A stretch of 17,053 bases of DNA, taken from assembly GCA_051653685.1 (NCBI GenBank), contig JBOFWQ010000029.1, positions 1 through 17,053 of the forward strand. Reading direction: 5' to 3'. The first letter of the stretch is position 1, and each line of letters begins with the position of its first letter. Below, in pieces: positions 1-8,710 of the stretch. The position numbers were made by a program, and so were the translations under genes. Origin of the DNA: Faucicola sp937889485 (GTDB lineage Bacteria; Pseudomonadota; Gammaproteobacteria; Pseudomonadales; Moraxellaceae). Under the pieces are notes generated by a model. It was given only the letters and a program-made list of their open reading frames with translations. It searched no databases and had not been told where the DNA came from.

Positions 1-2520
1 TAATTGCCCATCAACTTCTTGGGTGACTAAGTGCTGATTGAGCATTTTTGGGTGCTGCGCTGCCAAATCAGTTAATTCAAAATAATGGGTGGCAAATAAG
101 GTTAGGCAGTCAAGGGTGTCTGCCAAGTAGTTGACACAGGCATGGGCAATGGCTAAGCCATCTTGGGTGCTGGTGCCGCGCCCCACTTCATCCATTAATA
201 CCAAAGCGTGCGCGTTGGCTTGGTTCATGATGTTGGCAGTTTCAATCATCTCAACCATAAAGGTGGATTTGCCACTTGCCAAGTCATCGGCGGCGCCAAT
301 TCGGGTAAAAATACGTTCAATCCGCCCAATATCAGCGCTACTCGCGGGCACAAAACTGCCGCAGCACGCCAATAGTACAATCAGTGCCGTTTGGCGCATA
401 TAGGTAGATTTACCGCCCATGTTGGGGCCGGTAATCAGCATGAGTTTTTCGGGTACCTCATCAATGCCAAGCACACAGTCATTGGCGATAAAAGCGTCGG
501 GGGCTGATGCGCTAATTGGGTCTTGTGAGTGGCGACCGCGCTGCTGCCCTGCTTCTACCACCAGATGGCGCCCATCCTTGATACGCAAATAGGCGTGGTC
601 ATCGCTGCCAAACGTTGGGCGGCACCAAGGTGATTGGGCGGCGGGCTGTTGTCGGGTCAACGTCACCCAATTGACCAACACATCTATATGGGCGATGGCT
701 TTGGATAGGCTTTGTAAATGGTTAAGATGGGTTTGTAGCTCCTCCAGTAGCTTGTCATAAAGCTGTTTTTCAAGACCCAGTGCTTGCCCTTGAGCTGATA
801 AGTAAGATTCTTCAATGGTTTTCAGCTCAGGGGTGATGAAGCGCTCGGCATTTTTTAGCGTTTGGCGGCGGCTAAAGTGTACAGGCGCGTGCTTGGCTTG
901 AAGCGCACTTAACTCAAAATAAAAACCACTGACTTTATTAAACCCAACTTTTAGGGTGGGAAGGTTATTTTGTTCGCGCTCTTTGGCGGCTAACGCGTCT
1001 AGGGTTTGCTCGATGTTGTCATGCAAATGATACAGTTGGTCAAGCTGCTGATCATAGCCACTTTTTATCATACCCCCATCACGGGTGTGAGCAGGCGGCT
1101 CCGCTACAATGGCGCGGGTAAGTAGCTGCTGCATATCGGCAAATAGATCATCTTTTGCCACACAGGGCAGCTGCTTGGTAAGCAGGGTAAGTAGCGGTGC
1201 GTCATCGGTTGCGGATGGATGACTGGCAAGCTCACCCACTGTATGCTGAAGCTGTTCATGGAGAGTTAACGCGGATTGTAGGCTACTACGCAGTTTTGCA
1301 AGATCGGTGGGTTTGGCAGTACCAAGCCCGATACGCCCACCAATACGTTCAATGTCTGCCACGCTAGCAAGGGTTTTTAGCACCGCTTCAAATTCAAAGG
1401 TTGACAGTGACATCAGTTGTTCAACCGCGTCTAGCCTACGGTTAATCAGCTGCCTATCTAGTAGTGGGCGGTGCAAATGATGTACCAATGCACGGCGACC
1501 CATCGGAGTTTGGCAATGGTCAATCACAGATAATAGCGAAATGCCTGTTGCCAGTACGGGCTTAAAAATCTCTAAATTTTGCTGGCTAATCGCATCAAGC
1601 TGTAGATAGTCACAAGTTTTTTCACAGGTTATGTGACAAATATGCGCCAGTGGCGATTGTTGGGTTTGTTTGCCATAATGCAGCACCACTGAGGCGGCAA
1701 TCATGGCTTGTGGTTGCCCTTGTAAGCCAACACCTGCCAACGTGGTCACCCCAAGATGCTGACGCAAATGCTCGCTGGCATTGGCTGACAAAAAATGGCT
1801 ATGCGGCTGCTGAATAATCGGAACTCGGCGGCTAGGCTGACACAGTAAATCTTGTAAAAAATGCTGCCAAGGCGCTGCTAGCTGCTCATCAATCAGTATC
1901 TCGCTAGGGTCAAGCCGCGATAATGTGGTGGTAAGCTCATGTTGTAGCTGGCTTAAGGTATCACACGACAATTGCGTGACTTGAACGCTGCCTTGGCTGA
2001 GGTTAAGCTGGGCAAGCCCCACCGTCAATGCCGACTTATCAAAGCTCACTGCCACCACCGTGGGAATTTGCCCTTGGGTAATCAGGTTATCATCGGTCAA
2101 GGTACCCGCCGTCAAAGTGCGCACCACTTTTCGTTCCATGATTTTTGGGGCATTGGCGTGGGTGGTTTTTTTATGCGGTGGCGTATCTTTATGGGGCGGT
2201 GCATCAGCTAAACTATTATCAGCAACGCTACTAGACGCCTCGACTTGCTCACAAACCACGACCGTTTGTCCAGCATTAATCAAGCGTGCAATATAACCAT
2301 CGGCTGAGTGAAACGGCACCCCCGCCATGGCGATTTCATGACCTTGTTTGTCTTTACCACGGCGAGTCAAAGTGATGCCCAAAATATCGGCTGCCACCTT
2401 GGCATCCTCAAAAAATAGCTCATAAAAATCGCCCATACGGTAGAGTACCAGCGCATGGGGATAGCCTGATTTTAGGCGAAGGTACTGCTGCATCATTGGG
2501 GTGTGGTCATTAAGATTCAT
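1..2520 (-). CDS. mutS: DNA mismatch repair protein MutS (3' end cut off by the window)
   Basis: Recognises mispaired or looped-out bases and, with MutL, starts methyl-directed repair; an ATPase that clamps DNA as a dimer. The frame is open for 840 codons from the ATG at 2520 to the window edge with no internal stop. Visible in order: the mismatch-probing Phe-Tyr-Glu (F32-Y33-E34, inside YRMGDFYELF), the connector and lever/clamp regions (VADIERIGGRIGLG; GGMIKSGYD), Walker A GPNMGGKST at 698-706, Walker B LMDEVGRGTS with D777-E778, and the FATHYFELT motif close to the edge. By comparison with E. coli MutS (853 residues) roughly 100 C-terminal residues lie outside. Odd: between CEQ and ERKVVR there are 36 residues where E. 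coli has 11, rich in Pro, His, Lys and Thr. No clear Shine-Dalgarno precedes the start. Divergent from secA. Confidence 0.97.
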   Translation of the reverse strand, partial: MNLNDHTPMMQQYLRLKSGYPHALVLYRMGDFYELFFEDAKVAADILGITLTRRGKDKQGHEIAMAGVPFHSADGYIARLINAGQTVVVCEQVEASSSVADNSLADAPPHKDTPPHKKTTHANAPKIMERKVVRTLTAGTLTDDNLITQGQIPTVVAVSFDKSALTVGLAQLNLSQGSVQVTQLSCDTLSQLQHELTTTLSRLDPSEILIDEQLAAPWQHFLQDLLCQPSRRVPIIQQPHSHFLSANASEHLRQHLGVTTLAGVGLQGQPQAMIAASVVLHYGKQTQQSPLAHICHITCEKTCDYLQLDAISQQNLEIFKPVLATGISLLSVIDHCQTPMGRRALVHHLHRPLLDRQLINRRLDAVEQLMSLSTFEFEAVLKTLASVADIERIGGRIGLGTAKPTDLAKLRSSLQSALTLHEQLQHTVGELASHPSATDDAPLLTLLTKQLPCVAKDDLFADMQQLLTRAIVAEPPAHTRDGGMIKSGYDQQLDQLYHLHDNIEQTLDALAAKEREQNNLPTLKVGFNKVSGFYFELSALQAKHAPVHFSRRQTLKNAERFITPELKTIEESYLSAQGQALGLEKQLYDKLLEELQTHLNHLQSLSKAIAHIDVLVNWVTLTRQQPAAQSPWCRPTFGSDDHAYLRIKDGRHLVVEAGQQRGRHSQDPISASAPDAFIANDCVLGIDEVPEKLMLITGPNMGGKSTYMRQTALIVLLACCGSFVPASSADIGRIERIFTRIGAADDLASGKSTFMVEMIETANIMNQANAHALVLMDEVGRGTSTQDGLAIAHACVNYLADTLDCLTLFATHYFELTDLAAQHPKMLNQHLVTQEVDGQL

Positions 2521-2538
2521 ATATATCAACATTATTCA

Positions 2539-2567
2539 ATTATTTTTGATGTAAGCATTTTTGCCAA
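2539..2567 (-). promoter_or_regulatory. Candidate sigma-70 promoter of mutS
   Basis: On the minus strand TTGGCA (2567-2562) is followed after exactly 17 bases by AATAAT (2544-2539). This puts the transcription start just a few bases ahead of the mutS ATG at 2520, so the leader would be very short, in line with the weak Shine-Dalgarno. Seen by motif only. Confidence 0.45.
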
Positions 2568-2682
2568 AAAAATAAAGCATCATTTTATGCGCCCAAGTTT
2601 TCCCAAGCAAGTTGCCCCAAGCTAGCCTATACATATCGCTTAATTGCTAATTTTCAATGGCAAACGCTGGCAAAAAATTTGC

Positions 2683-2714
2683 TTGTATCTAAAAAAAACA
2701 AACCCATATATAAT
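2683..2714 (+). promoter_or_regulatory. Candidate sigma-70 promoter of secA
   Basis: A perfect TATAAT lies at 2709-2714 in an AT-rich stretch, 43 bases before the secA ATG. The nearest -35-like hexamer is TTGTAT at 2683-2688, 20 bases away from TATAAT or 18 from the overlapping TATATA. The -35 call is therefore weak while the -10 is good. The rest of the 237-base mutS-secA interval shows no gene and no SecM-like leader. Confidence 0.5.
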
Positions 2715-2757
2715 AGCAAAATTTATTTTGATGATTAAAATTTAGGACAACACCCCT

Positions 2758-5559
2758 ATGTTAGGCAAAATGTTAGGTAAGGTTATTGGTACTAAAAACG
2801 ACCGCGAACTCAAACGCATGCGCAAGTTGGTAGAAAAAATCAACGCGCTTGAAAGCACGATTCAGCCATTAAGTGACGAACAACTAAAACAAAAAACCGC
2901 TGAATTCAAAACACGTTTTGAGCAAGGTACAAGCCTAGACGCTATTTTGCCAGAGGCGTTTGCGGTATGCCGAGAAGCCTCAAGCCGTGTGCTTGGCATG
3001 CGTCATTATGACGTGCAGCTAATTGGTGGTATTACCCTGCATGAAGGTAAAATCGCCGAAATGCGTACAGGTGAGGGTAAAACCTTGATGGCAACCTTGG
3101 CAATCTACCTGAACGCCATCAGTGGCAAAGGCGTGCACGTGGTTACCGTCAACGACTACCTAGCTAGCCGTGACGCCGAGCTCAACCGTCCGCTCTTTGA
3201 CTTTTTGGGGCTAAGCGTGGGCGTGATTTACTCCCAACAAGACCCCATGGACAAATTTGCTGCGTATGGCGCCGACATTACCTACGGCACCAACAACGAA
3301 TACGGCTTTGACTACCTGCGCGACAACATGGTATTTAGCCTAGAAGAAAAAAAACAACGCGGTCTTAACTACTGTATCATTGATGAAATTGACTCTATCT
3401 TAATTGACGAAGCGCGCACCCCGCTTATTATCTCAGGGCAAGCAGAAGACTCCGCTGCCATGTATATGTTGGTGGATACCATTATTCCGCGCCTAAAACG
3501 CTCAGAAACCGAAGAAGGCAACCGTGACAACCGCGAACATGATTTTTGGATTGATGAAAAAAATCGCCAAATCGAAATTAGCGAAAAAGGCTACGAAAAA
3601 ATCGAAAAATTCTTGGTCGAAAAAGGCGAACTGGGCGAAAATGAAAGCCTCTATAGCCCCGCACGTCTACCCCTACTAGCCCACGTACAAGCCGCGATTC
3701 GCGCCCATCATCTATTTGTCAAAAATATTCATTACATTGTCAACGACGGCGAAGTCATCATTGTGGACGAAAACACAGGGCGTACCATGCCAGGACGGCG
3801 CTGGTCAGAAGGGCTACACCAAGCAGTAGAAGCCAAAGAGCACGTCGAAATACAAGCAGAAAATCAAACCCTTGCCACCACCACCTTCCAAAACTACTTT
3901 CGTCTATACGACAAACTCTCTGGCATGACAGGTACGGCAGACACCGAAGCGGCAGAATTTAAACAAACCTATGACCTCGACGTCGTTATTATTCCCACCC
4001 ACAAGCCCATCCAGCGTGTTGACCTTGATGACCAAATTTTCTTAAGTAAAATGGGTAAATACCAAGGCATTATTCGCGAAATCAAACGTATCCAAGAAAA
4101 AAACGCCCCAATCTTGGTGGGCACCGCCACCATTGAAGCCAGTGAAGTACTATCTGAACTACTGACCCAAGAAGGCATTGCTCACAACGTCTTAAACGCC
4201 AAGCAGCATGAGCGTGAAGCCGACATCATCGCCCAAGCAGGTAGCCCAAACGCGGTGACCATTGCCACCAACATGGCAGGTCGCGGCACCGACATCATCT
4301 TGGGGGGTAACTGGCAGGCAGAACTTGCCAAAAACCCAGAAGTTACCGACGCCCTGCGTGAGCAAGCCCGAGCCCAGTGGCAAATCAAAAACCAACAGGT
4401 ACTAGAAGCAGGCGGTTTGCATATCATTGGTTCAGAGCGTCACGAATCCCGCCGCATTGACAACCAGCTACGCGGCCGTGCAGGGCGCCAAGGTGACCCT
4501 GGTGAATCGCGCTTTTTCTTATCGCTTGAAGACGACCTAATGCGCATCTTTGCAGGTGATCGCGTGGTCAACATGATGCGCGCCATGGGACTTAAAGAAG
4601 ATGAAGCCATTGAGCACAAAATGGTATCACGTTCCATTGAAAACGCCCAAAGTAAAGTGGAAAACCGTGACTTTGATGCGCGTAAAAACCTACTCAAATA
4701 TGACGATGTCGCCAACGAACAGCGCAAAGTCATCTACAAACAGCGCGATGAACTCCTCGCACAAGCCAACCTACAGCAAGGCATTGAAGCTATGCACTAC
4801 GACGTGTATAACGCCTTGATTGACCAATTTGTACCACCAGGATCAATAGACGACCAATGGAATATCGATGGACTAGAAGACGAACTAGAAAATGAATTTC
4901 GCCTAACTATGCCCATCAATGACTGGCTAGATGCCGACAGACGCCTAGATGAAGAAGGCCTACGCCAAAAAATTATTGAGGCGGCTTTACTCAACTACCG
5001 TGCTCGCCGTGAACAAATGGGCGAAGACACCGCCGCCCAGCTTGAACGCCACTTTATGCTACAAAGTTTAGATAAGCACTGGAAAGAACACCTTAACCAA
5101 ATGGATCAACTGCGCAAAGGCATCCACCTACGCGGTTATGCCCAAAAAAATCCTGAACAAGAATACAAATCTGAATCTTTCTCACTCTTTCAAAGTATGC
5201 TAGGTGCCATCAAATCTGAAACCGTACAAGACTTATCACGCGTACACATCCCAACCCCAGAAGAATTGGCAGAACTAGAGCGTCAGCAGCGCGAACAAGC
5301 AGAAATGATGCGCCTACATTTTGAACACCAAGAAATGAATGGCGTAACAGGCGAGCTTAGCGAAGACAGCGACATGCTAGCGCGCAACCAACAGCAGCGC
5401 TCACGTGCCACTTACTCATTTGGTCTAGGAGCAGCCGCTGCCGCACCTACCTTGAATGCCGATGAAGAAAACCCATACGCTAACTTAAACATTAGCCGTA
5501 ACGCCCCATGTCCTTGTGGCTCAGGCTTAAAATATAAACAGTGTCACGGCAAAATTTAA
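2758..5559 (+). CDS. secA: Preprotein translocase subunit SecA
   Basis: ATPase motor that pushes unfolded preproteins through SecYEG at the inner membrane. 933 residues, a little longer than E. coli SecA (901). Visible: N-terminal MLGKMLGKVIGTKNDR, which aligns with the E. coli start; Walker A MRTGEGKT (102-109); DEAD-type box D209-E-I-D212; the preprotein cross-linking region; the motif MAGRGTDIILGG; the Arg-finger region LRGRAGRQGDPGES; and a C-terminal zinc/SecB-binding tail with ligands C918, C920, C929 and H930. AGGA at 2744-2747 stands 10 bases before the ATG. A second ATG 12 bases downstream sits in a near-copy of the first 12 bases; family alignment favours the first. The coding strand is A/C-rich, unlike ubiA and perM. 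No regulatory secM gene precedes it. The lipoprotein gene follows after 58 bases. Confidence 0.99.
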   Translation: MLGKMLGKVIGTKNDRELKRMRKLVEKINALESTIQPLSDEQLKQKTAEFKTRFEQGTSLDAILPEAFAVCREASSRVLGMRHYDVQLIGGITLHEGKIAEMRTGEGKTLMATLAIYLNAISGKGVHVVTVNDYLASRDAELNRPLFDFLGLSVGVIYSQQDPMDKFAAYGADITYGTNNEYGFDYLRDNMVFSLEEKKQRGLNYCIIDEIDSILIDEARTPLIISGQAEDSAAMYMLVDTIIPRLKRSETEEGNRDNREHDFWIDEKNRQIEISEKGYEKIEKFLVEKGELGENESLYSPARLPLLAHVQAAIRAHHLFVKNIHYIVNDGEVIIVDENTGRTMPGRRWSEGLHQAVEAKEHVEIQAENQTLATTTFQNYFRLYDKLSGMTGTADTEAAEFKQTYDLDVVIIPTHKPIQRVDLDDQIFLSKMGKYQGIIREIKRIQEKNAPILVGTATIEASEVLSELLTQEGIAHNVLNAKQHEREADIIAQAGSPNAVTIATNMAGRGTDIILGGNWQAELAKNPEVTDALREQARAQWQIKNQQVLEAGGLHIIGSERHESRRIDNQLRGRAGRQGDPGESRFFLSLEDDLMRIFAGDRVVNMMRAMGLKEDEAIEHKMVSRSIENAQSKVENRDFDARKNLLKYDDVANEQRKVIYKQRDELLAQANLQQGIEAMHYDVYNALIDQFVPPGSIDDQWNIDGLEDELENEFRLTMPINDWLDADRRLDEEGLRQKIIEAALLNYRARREQMGEDTAAQLERHFMLQSLDKHWKEHLNQMDQLRKGIHLRGYAQKNPEQEYKSESFSLFQSMLGAIKSETVQDLSRVHIPTPEELAELERQQREQAEMMRLHFEHQEMNGVTGELSEDSDMLARNQQQRSRATYSFGLGAAAAAPTLNADEENPYANLNISRNAPCPCGSGLKYKQCHGKI

Positions 5560-5617
5560 TCAATCAACACGCCCATCAGCAACATTAAATTAGGATTAGG
5601 GTAGTCGAGGAATACCG

Positions 5618-6034
5618 ATGCAAGTTACATTATCAAAAATAGGCATGATCGGGTTGGTGACCCTGTTAGCGGTTACAGGATGCCAAAAAAAAGCGGAAGA
5701 AACGGACAATACCAGCGCCGCTTCTACCGCAGAAGCCCAAGCTGTGCCCATGTCTGCTGCCCCAGCAGATGATAGCAAAGCCCCTGCCATCGTTAACGAA
5801 ACCAATGCCACCGTGGACTTGGGTGCAGAAACAGCCGCAAGCGCAGCCGCCAGTGCAGGCGTGGCTAGTAGTGCAGAACTAGAAGATGGTGCAGAAGGAG
5901 AGGCGGACAACTCGGCCATGGACAAAATCACTGAAAACGACCAAGTCATTGACAACGAACCTGCCTCACCCAACGCCCCGCGTGCTGCAGAGAGTAATGG
6001 TTCAAAATTGGGCAATGCCAAAATTGGTCAATAA
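5618..6034 (+). CDS. Small acidic, Ala-rich predicted lipoprotein of unknown function
   Basis: I do not recognise the family. 138 residues. The N-terminus is a typical lipoprotein signal: a short charged start (K7), a hydrophobic stretch GMIGLVTLLAV, and the lipobox V-T-G-C with C22 as the predicted lipidated cysteine. Gln-Lys follows at +2, so by the E. coli sorting rule it would go to the outer membrane (inference). The mature part is low in complexity, rich in Ala, Ser, Glu and Asp, with short alanine runs (ETAASAAASAGVASS) and no cysteine, suggesting a disordered periplasmic tether rather than an enzyme. GAGG at 5607-5610 is 7 bases before the ATG. It may be co-transcribed with secA. An overlapping antisense frame of 141 residues is a shadow. 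Confidence 0.75.
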   Translation: MQVTLSKIGMIGLVTLLAVTGCQKKAEETDNTSAASTAEAQAVPMSAAPADDSKAPAIVNETNATVDLGAETAASAAASAGVASSAELEDGAEGEADNSAMDKITENDQVIDNEPASPNAPRAAESNGSKLGNAKIGQ

Positions 6035-6044
6035 CCTCGTAACG

Positions 6045-6081
6045 CCGTAGCTTTGAGTATTAGGCGCTACGGGCAGGTTTT
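6045..6081 (+). terminator. Probable terminator after the lipoprotein gene
   Basis: CCGTAGC (6045-6051) pairs with GCTACGG (6066-6072) across a 14-base loop, and the flanking AACCT (6033-6037) can pair with AGGTT (6075-6079). A short T run (6078-6081) follows. The T tract is poor, so efficiency is doubtful, but the place is right, between the convergent lipoprotein and rsmJ genes. Confidence 0.4.
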
Positions 6082-6152
6082 CTGGTGATTGCTTCTGATG
6101 ACGGGGGTGATGGGGTCAACCATAGCACCGTCAAGGTTGACACTCGTCATAC

Positions 6153-6953
6153 CTAACGCTGATATTCATCATACCTGACTAAGTCATTTTGAGTGCTGTG
6201 TATAGGGGCAACATTTGCCAAAAACGGGGCATTTTTTGGGCGTTTGACCACAACTTTACCATCGGGTGATAATTGTCCAAGCGCCACTTGTAGGAGCTGC
6301 TGCTCCGCGGCAAAATCGGGCGGCTTTGCTACATGATGCAGCACTTGCATATGTTTATTGACCGCCGATTTATAGCTATCTTGCGGAAACATCGGGTCAA
6401 GGTACACCCGATCCACGCCATGGGACACTGGGCTAGCCAGTTGTTGGGCGGCGTCTCCAAATACCAAAGTAAGCCGCTGTAACAGTTTTTGCCAATTTGG
6501 CTGCTGGTGCATATGCTGCTCTTCAAGCACCAGCAGTATATACATGAATGGCTGCTGCTCAATCATCGTAATATGGGCGCCTGTGCTTGCCAAAATCAAA
6601 CTATCATGACCAAAACCTGCCGTGGCATCAACCACGCTCATGCCTGCTTGTAAGCGCATAGCCTTTAGAAGTAGCTCTGTTTTTTTACCCGCTTTGATTA
6701 CGCGCTGCTGCAAGTTTGACCAATTTGGACTCACGGTCATACCGTTGGCAACAAGGCCTGTATTTCCCTTATCATCAATCAGTAAAGCGCCATCTTGGGC
6801 AGTCTTTAACCATTTTTGGCTAATCTTTTGGTCTATAAGTTGGCTATGGGCTTGTAGATTGAGCGTATTCAACATTGCCATGACTGCTTGCCAGCGTTCA
6901 CGGCTAGCCACGGTCTGGGTATGATAAATAACAAATGAATAATCCGTCATCAT
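6153..6953 (-). CDS. rsmJ: 16S rRNA (guanine-1516 N2)-methyltransferase RsmJ
   Basis: SAM-dependent enzyme that methylates G1516 of 16S rRNA in the small subunit. With the start chosen here it has 266 residues (E. coli about 250). SAM motif I is VVDATAGFGHDS (D109 to S118); motif IV-like YLDPMFP (D186-P-M-F-P190) is the hallmark of this family; Lys/Arg-rich VVVKRPKNAP lies near the C-terminus. The open frame can be extended to a TTG at 6989 that overlaps the end of uppP, but two ATG codons in a row (6953 and 6950) just after the uppP stop begin MMTDYSF, and I take the first. No strong Shine-Dalgarno is seen at any of these starts, so the exact start is open. It lies last in a tsaB-uppP-rsmJ line and is probably translated with uppP. 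Confidence 0.92.
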   Translation of the reverse strand: MMTDYSFVIYHTQTVASRERWQAVMAMLNTLNLQAHSQLIDQKISQKWLKTAQDGALLIDDKGNTGLVANGMTVSPNWSNLQQRVIKAGKKTELLLKAMRLQAGMSVVDATAGFGHDSLILASTGAHITMIEQQPFMYILLVLEEQHMHQQPNWQKLLQRLTLVFGDAAQQLASPVSHGVDRVYLDPMFPQDSYKSAVNKHMQVLHHVAKPPDFAAEQQLLQVALGQLSPDGKVVVKRPKNAPFLANVAPIHSTQNDLVRYDEYQR

Positions 6954-6963
6954 AAGGCAACTG

Positions 6964-7794
6964 TCATAAATAACCCAGCGCCCCTGCAATTAGCACCAAC
7001 ACGCCCACACCAATGCGCCACCAAGCAAAAATAGTAAAATCACGGTTACTTACCCAATTGACCAGCCATTTAATAAAAATCATGGCAAAAACAAACGATA
7101 CCACGGTACCAATTGCCATAATGCCCCAATCTTGTGTACTGGTCAAAATAGCGTGATTTTTTGCCAAGTCTAATAAACCTGCCCCCACCAGCACAGGGAT
7201 GCCCAAAAAGAAAGAAAACTCGGCTGAGGCTTTACGTGACACGCCCAAAAATAGCGACCCAATAATGGTTGACCCTGAGCGTGACGTTCCTGGAATAAGC
7301 GCCAAGCACTGAATTACGCCAATAATCATGGCAGTTTTTAGATCAATGTCCTCTGCTTCGGCATATCGGGTCACATGCGGCTGGCGCTCTGCCCAAAAAA
7401 TGACCAAACCACCCACAATCAATGAAATTGCCACCACCGTTGGGTTAAATAACGCCGCTTTTAACGCCTTATCAAACAGCAGTCCTAATAGCATGATAGG
7501 CATGGTTGCCACAATCAGCGAAATACCCAATTGGCGCGGATTTTTGCGCGTTGGGTCTTTGCCTGTTAATAGCCCCATCAGTGCCCGCCATAATCTGCCC
7601 CAATACAAATAAATAACCGCTAAAATTGCCCCCAACTGAATGACAACAATAAATAAATCGGCTTTATCTTTTGTCCAAAAATCGAGCAGAGCATCGGTTA
7701 AAATCAAATGACCCGTGCTTGAAATGGGTAAAAATTCGGTGATGCCCTCTACCATGCCCATAATAATGGCTTGAATGATGAGTGTAATATCCAT
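6964..7794 (-). CDS. uppP: Undecaprenyl-diphosphate phosphatase UppP (BacA family)
   Basis: Integral inner-membrane enzyme that dephosphorylates undecaprenyl pyrophosphate so the lipid carrier can be reused for peptidoglycan and other envelope polymers; overproduction gives bacitracin resistance in E. coli. 276 residues (E. coli 273), mostly hydrophobic with several membrane spans. Family signatures: E16-G-I-T-E20 followed by FLPISSTGH (S26, H29), and the second signature PGTSRSG at 168-174 with R172. These correspond to the catalytic E/Q-xxx-E and PGxSRSxxT motifs. The ATG at 7794 has no convincing Shine-Dalgarno. The stop (7TGA at 6966-6964) is 10 bases before the preferred rsmJ start. A TATACT box stands upstream. 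Confidence 0.97.
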   Translation of the reverse strand: MDITLIIQAIIMGMVEGITEFLPISSTGHLILTDALLDFWTKDKADLFIVVIQLGAILAVIYLYWGRLWRALMGLLTGKDPTRKNPRQLGISLIVATMPIMLLGLLFDKALKAALFNPTVVAISLIVGGLVIFWAERQPHVTRYAEAEDIDLKTAMIIGVIQCLALIPGTSRSGSTIIGSLFLGVSRKASAEFSFFLGIPVLVGAGLLDLAKNHAILTSTQDWGIMAIGTVVSFVFAMIFIKWLVNWVSNRDFTIFAWWRIGVGVLVLIAGALGYL

Positions 7795-7837
7795 AACGTG
7801 TCCGTGGTGTATCTTTACTAAAAAATAAGGGATAGAT

Positions 7838-7843
7838 AGTATA
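7838..7843 (-). promoter_or_regulatory. Possible -10 element of uppP
   Basis: TATACT on the minus strand, in the 137-base tsaB-uppP interval and 44 bases before the uppP start. No good -35 at 16-18 bases; TTGCCT at 7862-7857 is only 13 bases away. The rest of the interval is AT-rich without a gene or a clear terminator, so uppP may also be read from tsaB. Confidence 0.3.
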
Positions 7844-7931
7844 AAAGATAAAACTTAGGCAAAAATGAAGTGTACCAAGTTTTGCTGTTTTAGTTTGTAT
7901 TTTAGTGGGATCATCTTGATAGATGGCAAGG

Positions 7932-8600
7932 CTACCGTTGTTGTTCCGCCAATGTTTTCCATGCATTATTGCGTAGATACACAGGCAACGCATGCGCCGC
8001 GCTGACGGCTTGTTGTTGGTGGTACTGGTAGGCGCCTATCTGCCCAATAATGGTGGCAGTTGGTACGATATCTATCACAGTTTTTTGCCCCGCTGCTGCC
8101 GTTACCAGCCCTGCGCCATTACCGACCAAAGTTACCTTGTCATTGATAGGGCTGCCATAGTCAAGTAAGCGCTCGGTATCGGCGCAACTAGGGTGCATGA
8201 TGCCATTTTTAAGCATAAAATTGCCTACATACACTTGATTCATGCGTGCATCGGTTAAGGCGATAACCTCAGTAAGTTGGTGGGTTTGCCACGCTGCTTG
8301 GGCAACGGCTTGTAAGCTAGACACAGGCAAACAAGGTAAATCATGGGCAAACGCCAGCGCTTGGGCGACGGCGGTGTTAATGCGTATGCCACTAAATGCC
8401 CCAGGCCCTCGGTTAAATGCCACAGCGGTCAATTGAGAAAATGCCAACGCTTGCTGGGTCATGAGCGCCTCAATCATGGGCAGTATTTGTTGGGTTTGTA
8501 AACGTTTGCCTGTTAATGTTTGCTCTGCCACCAACGTGCCATCCACCGTGACACATGCCACAGAACATTGATCAAATACACTTTCAAGTGCCAAAATCAT
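7932..8600 (-). CDS. tsaB: tRNA threonylcarbamoyladenosine synthesis protein TsaB
   Basis: Non-catalytic partner of TsaD in the TsaBDE complex that makes t6A at position 37 of ANN-decoding tRNAs. 222 residues (E. coli YeaZ 231). It has the ASKHA fold N-terminus MILALESVFDQCSVAC, and the diagnostic segment FNRGPGAFSGIRINTAVAQALA (first residues F-N-R-G-P-G; in E. coli G-P-G-S-F-T-G-x-R), followed by LPCLPVSSLQAVA and LTDARMNQVYVG. The weakly conserved C-terminus PVYLRNNAW is typical. AAAGG stands about 11 bases before the ATG. It is divergent from the ODP gene and leads the tsaB-uppP-rsmJ line. Confidence 0.95.
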   Translation of the reverse strand: MILALESVFDQCSVACVTVDGTLVAEQTLTGKRLQTQQILPMIEALMTQQALAFSQLTAVAFNRGPGAFSGIRINTAVAQALAFAHDLPCLPVSSLQAVAQAAWQTHQLTEVIALTDARMNQVYVGNFMLKNGIMHPSCADTERLLDYGSPINDKVTLVGNGAGLVTAAAGQKTVIDIVPTATIIGQIGAYQYHQQQAVSAAHALPVYLRNNAWKTLAEQQR

Positions 8601-8710
8601 GATTATTTTGCCTTTATTTACAACGAGTCATGCTAAAAATTCTGGATTTGGAAACCAATTAAAAATGCGGGGTATGATATCACTAAATGAGCGTCTAAGT
8701 ATAAATTAGT

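Noticed and set aside
5596..6021. Antisense frame of 141 residues opposite the lipoprotein gene
   Set aside because: An Ala/Ser-rich mirror of a low-complexity gene; the sense strand has a signal peptide, a lipobox and a ribosome site, the antisense none.
5596..6034. The secA neighbour as a secM-like translation-arrest regulator
   Set aside because: SecM lies upstream of secA and ends in an arrest peptide; this gene is downstream, has a lipobox and shows no such motif.
6145..6180. Imperfect direct repeat CGTCATACCTAAC / CATCATACCTGAC at the rsmJ end
   Set aside because: Eleven of 13 bases match but the second copy encodes the rsmJ C-terminus; too short and single to support a site duplication.
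7664..7993. Minus-strand frame of 109 residues across the tsaB-uppP gap
   Set aside because: It overlaps the tsaB end and the uppP start in another frame; the composition (many His, Tyr, Ser) is that of a shadow.
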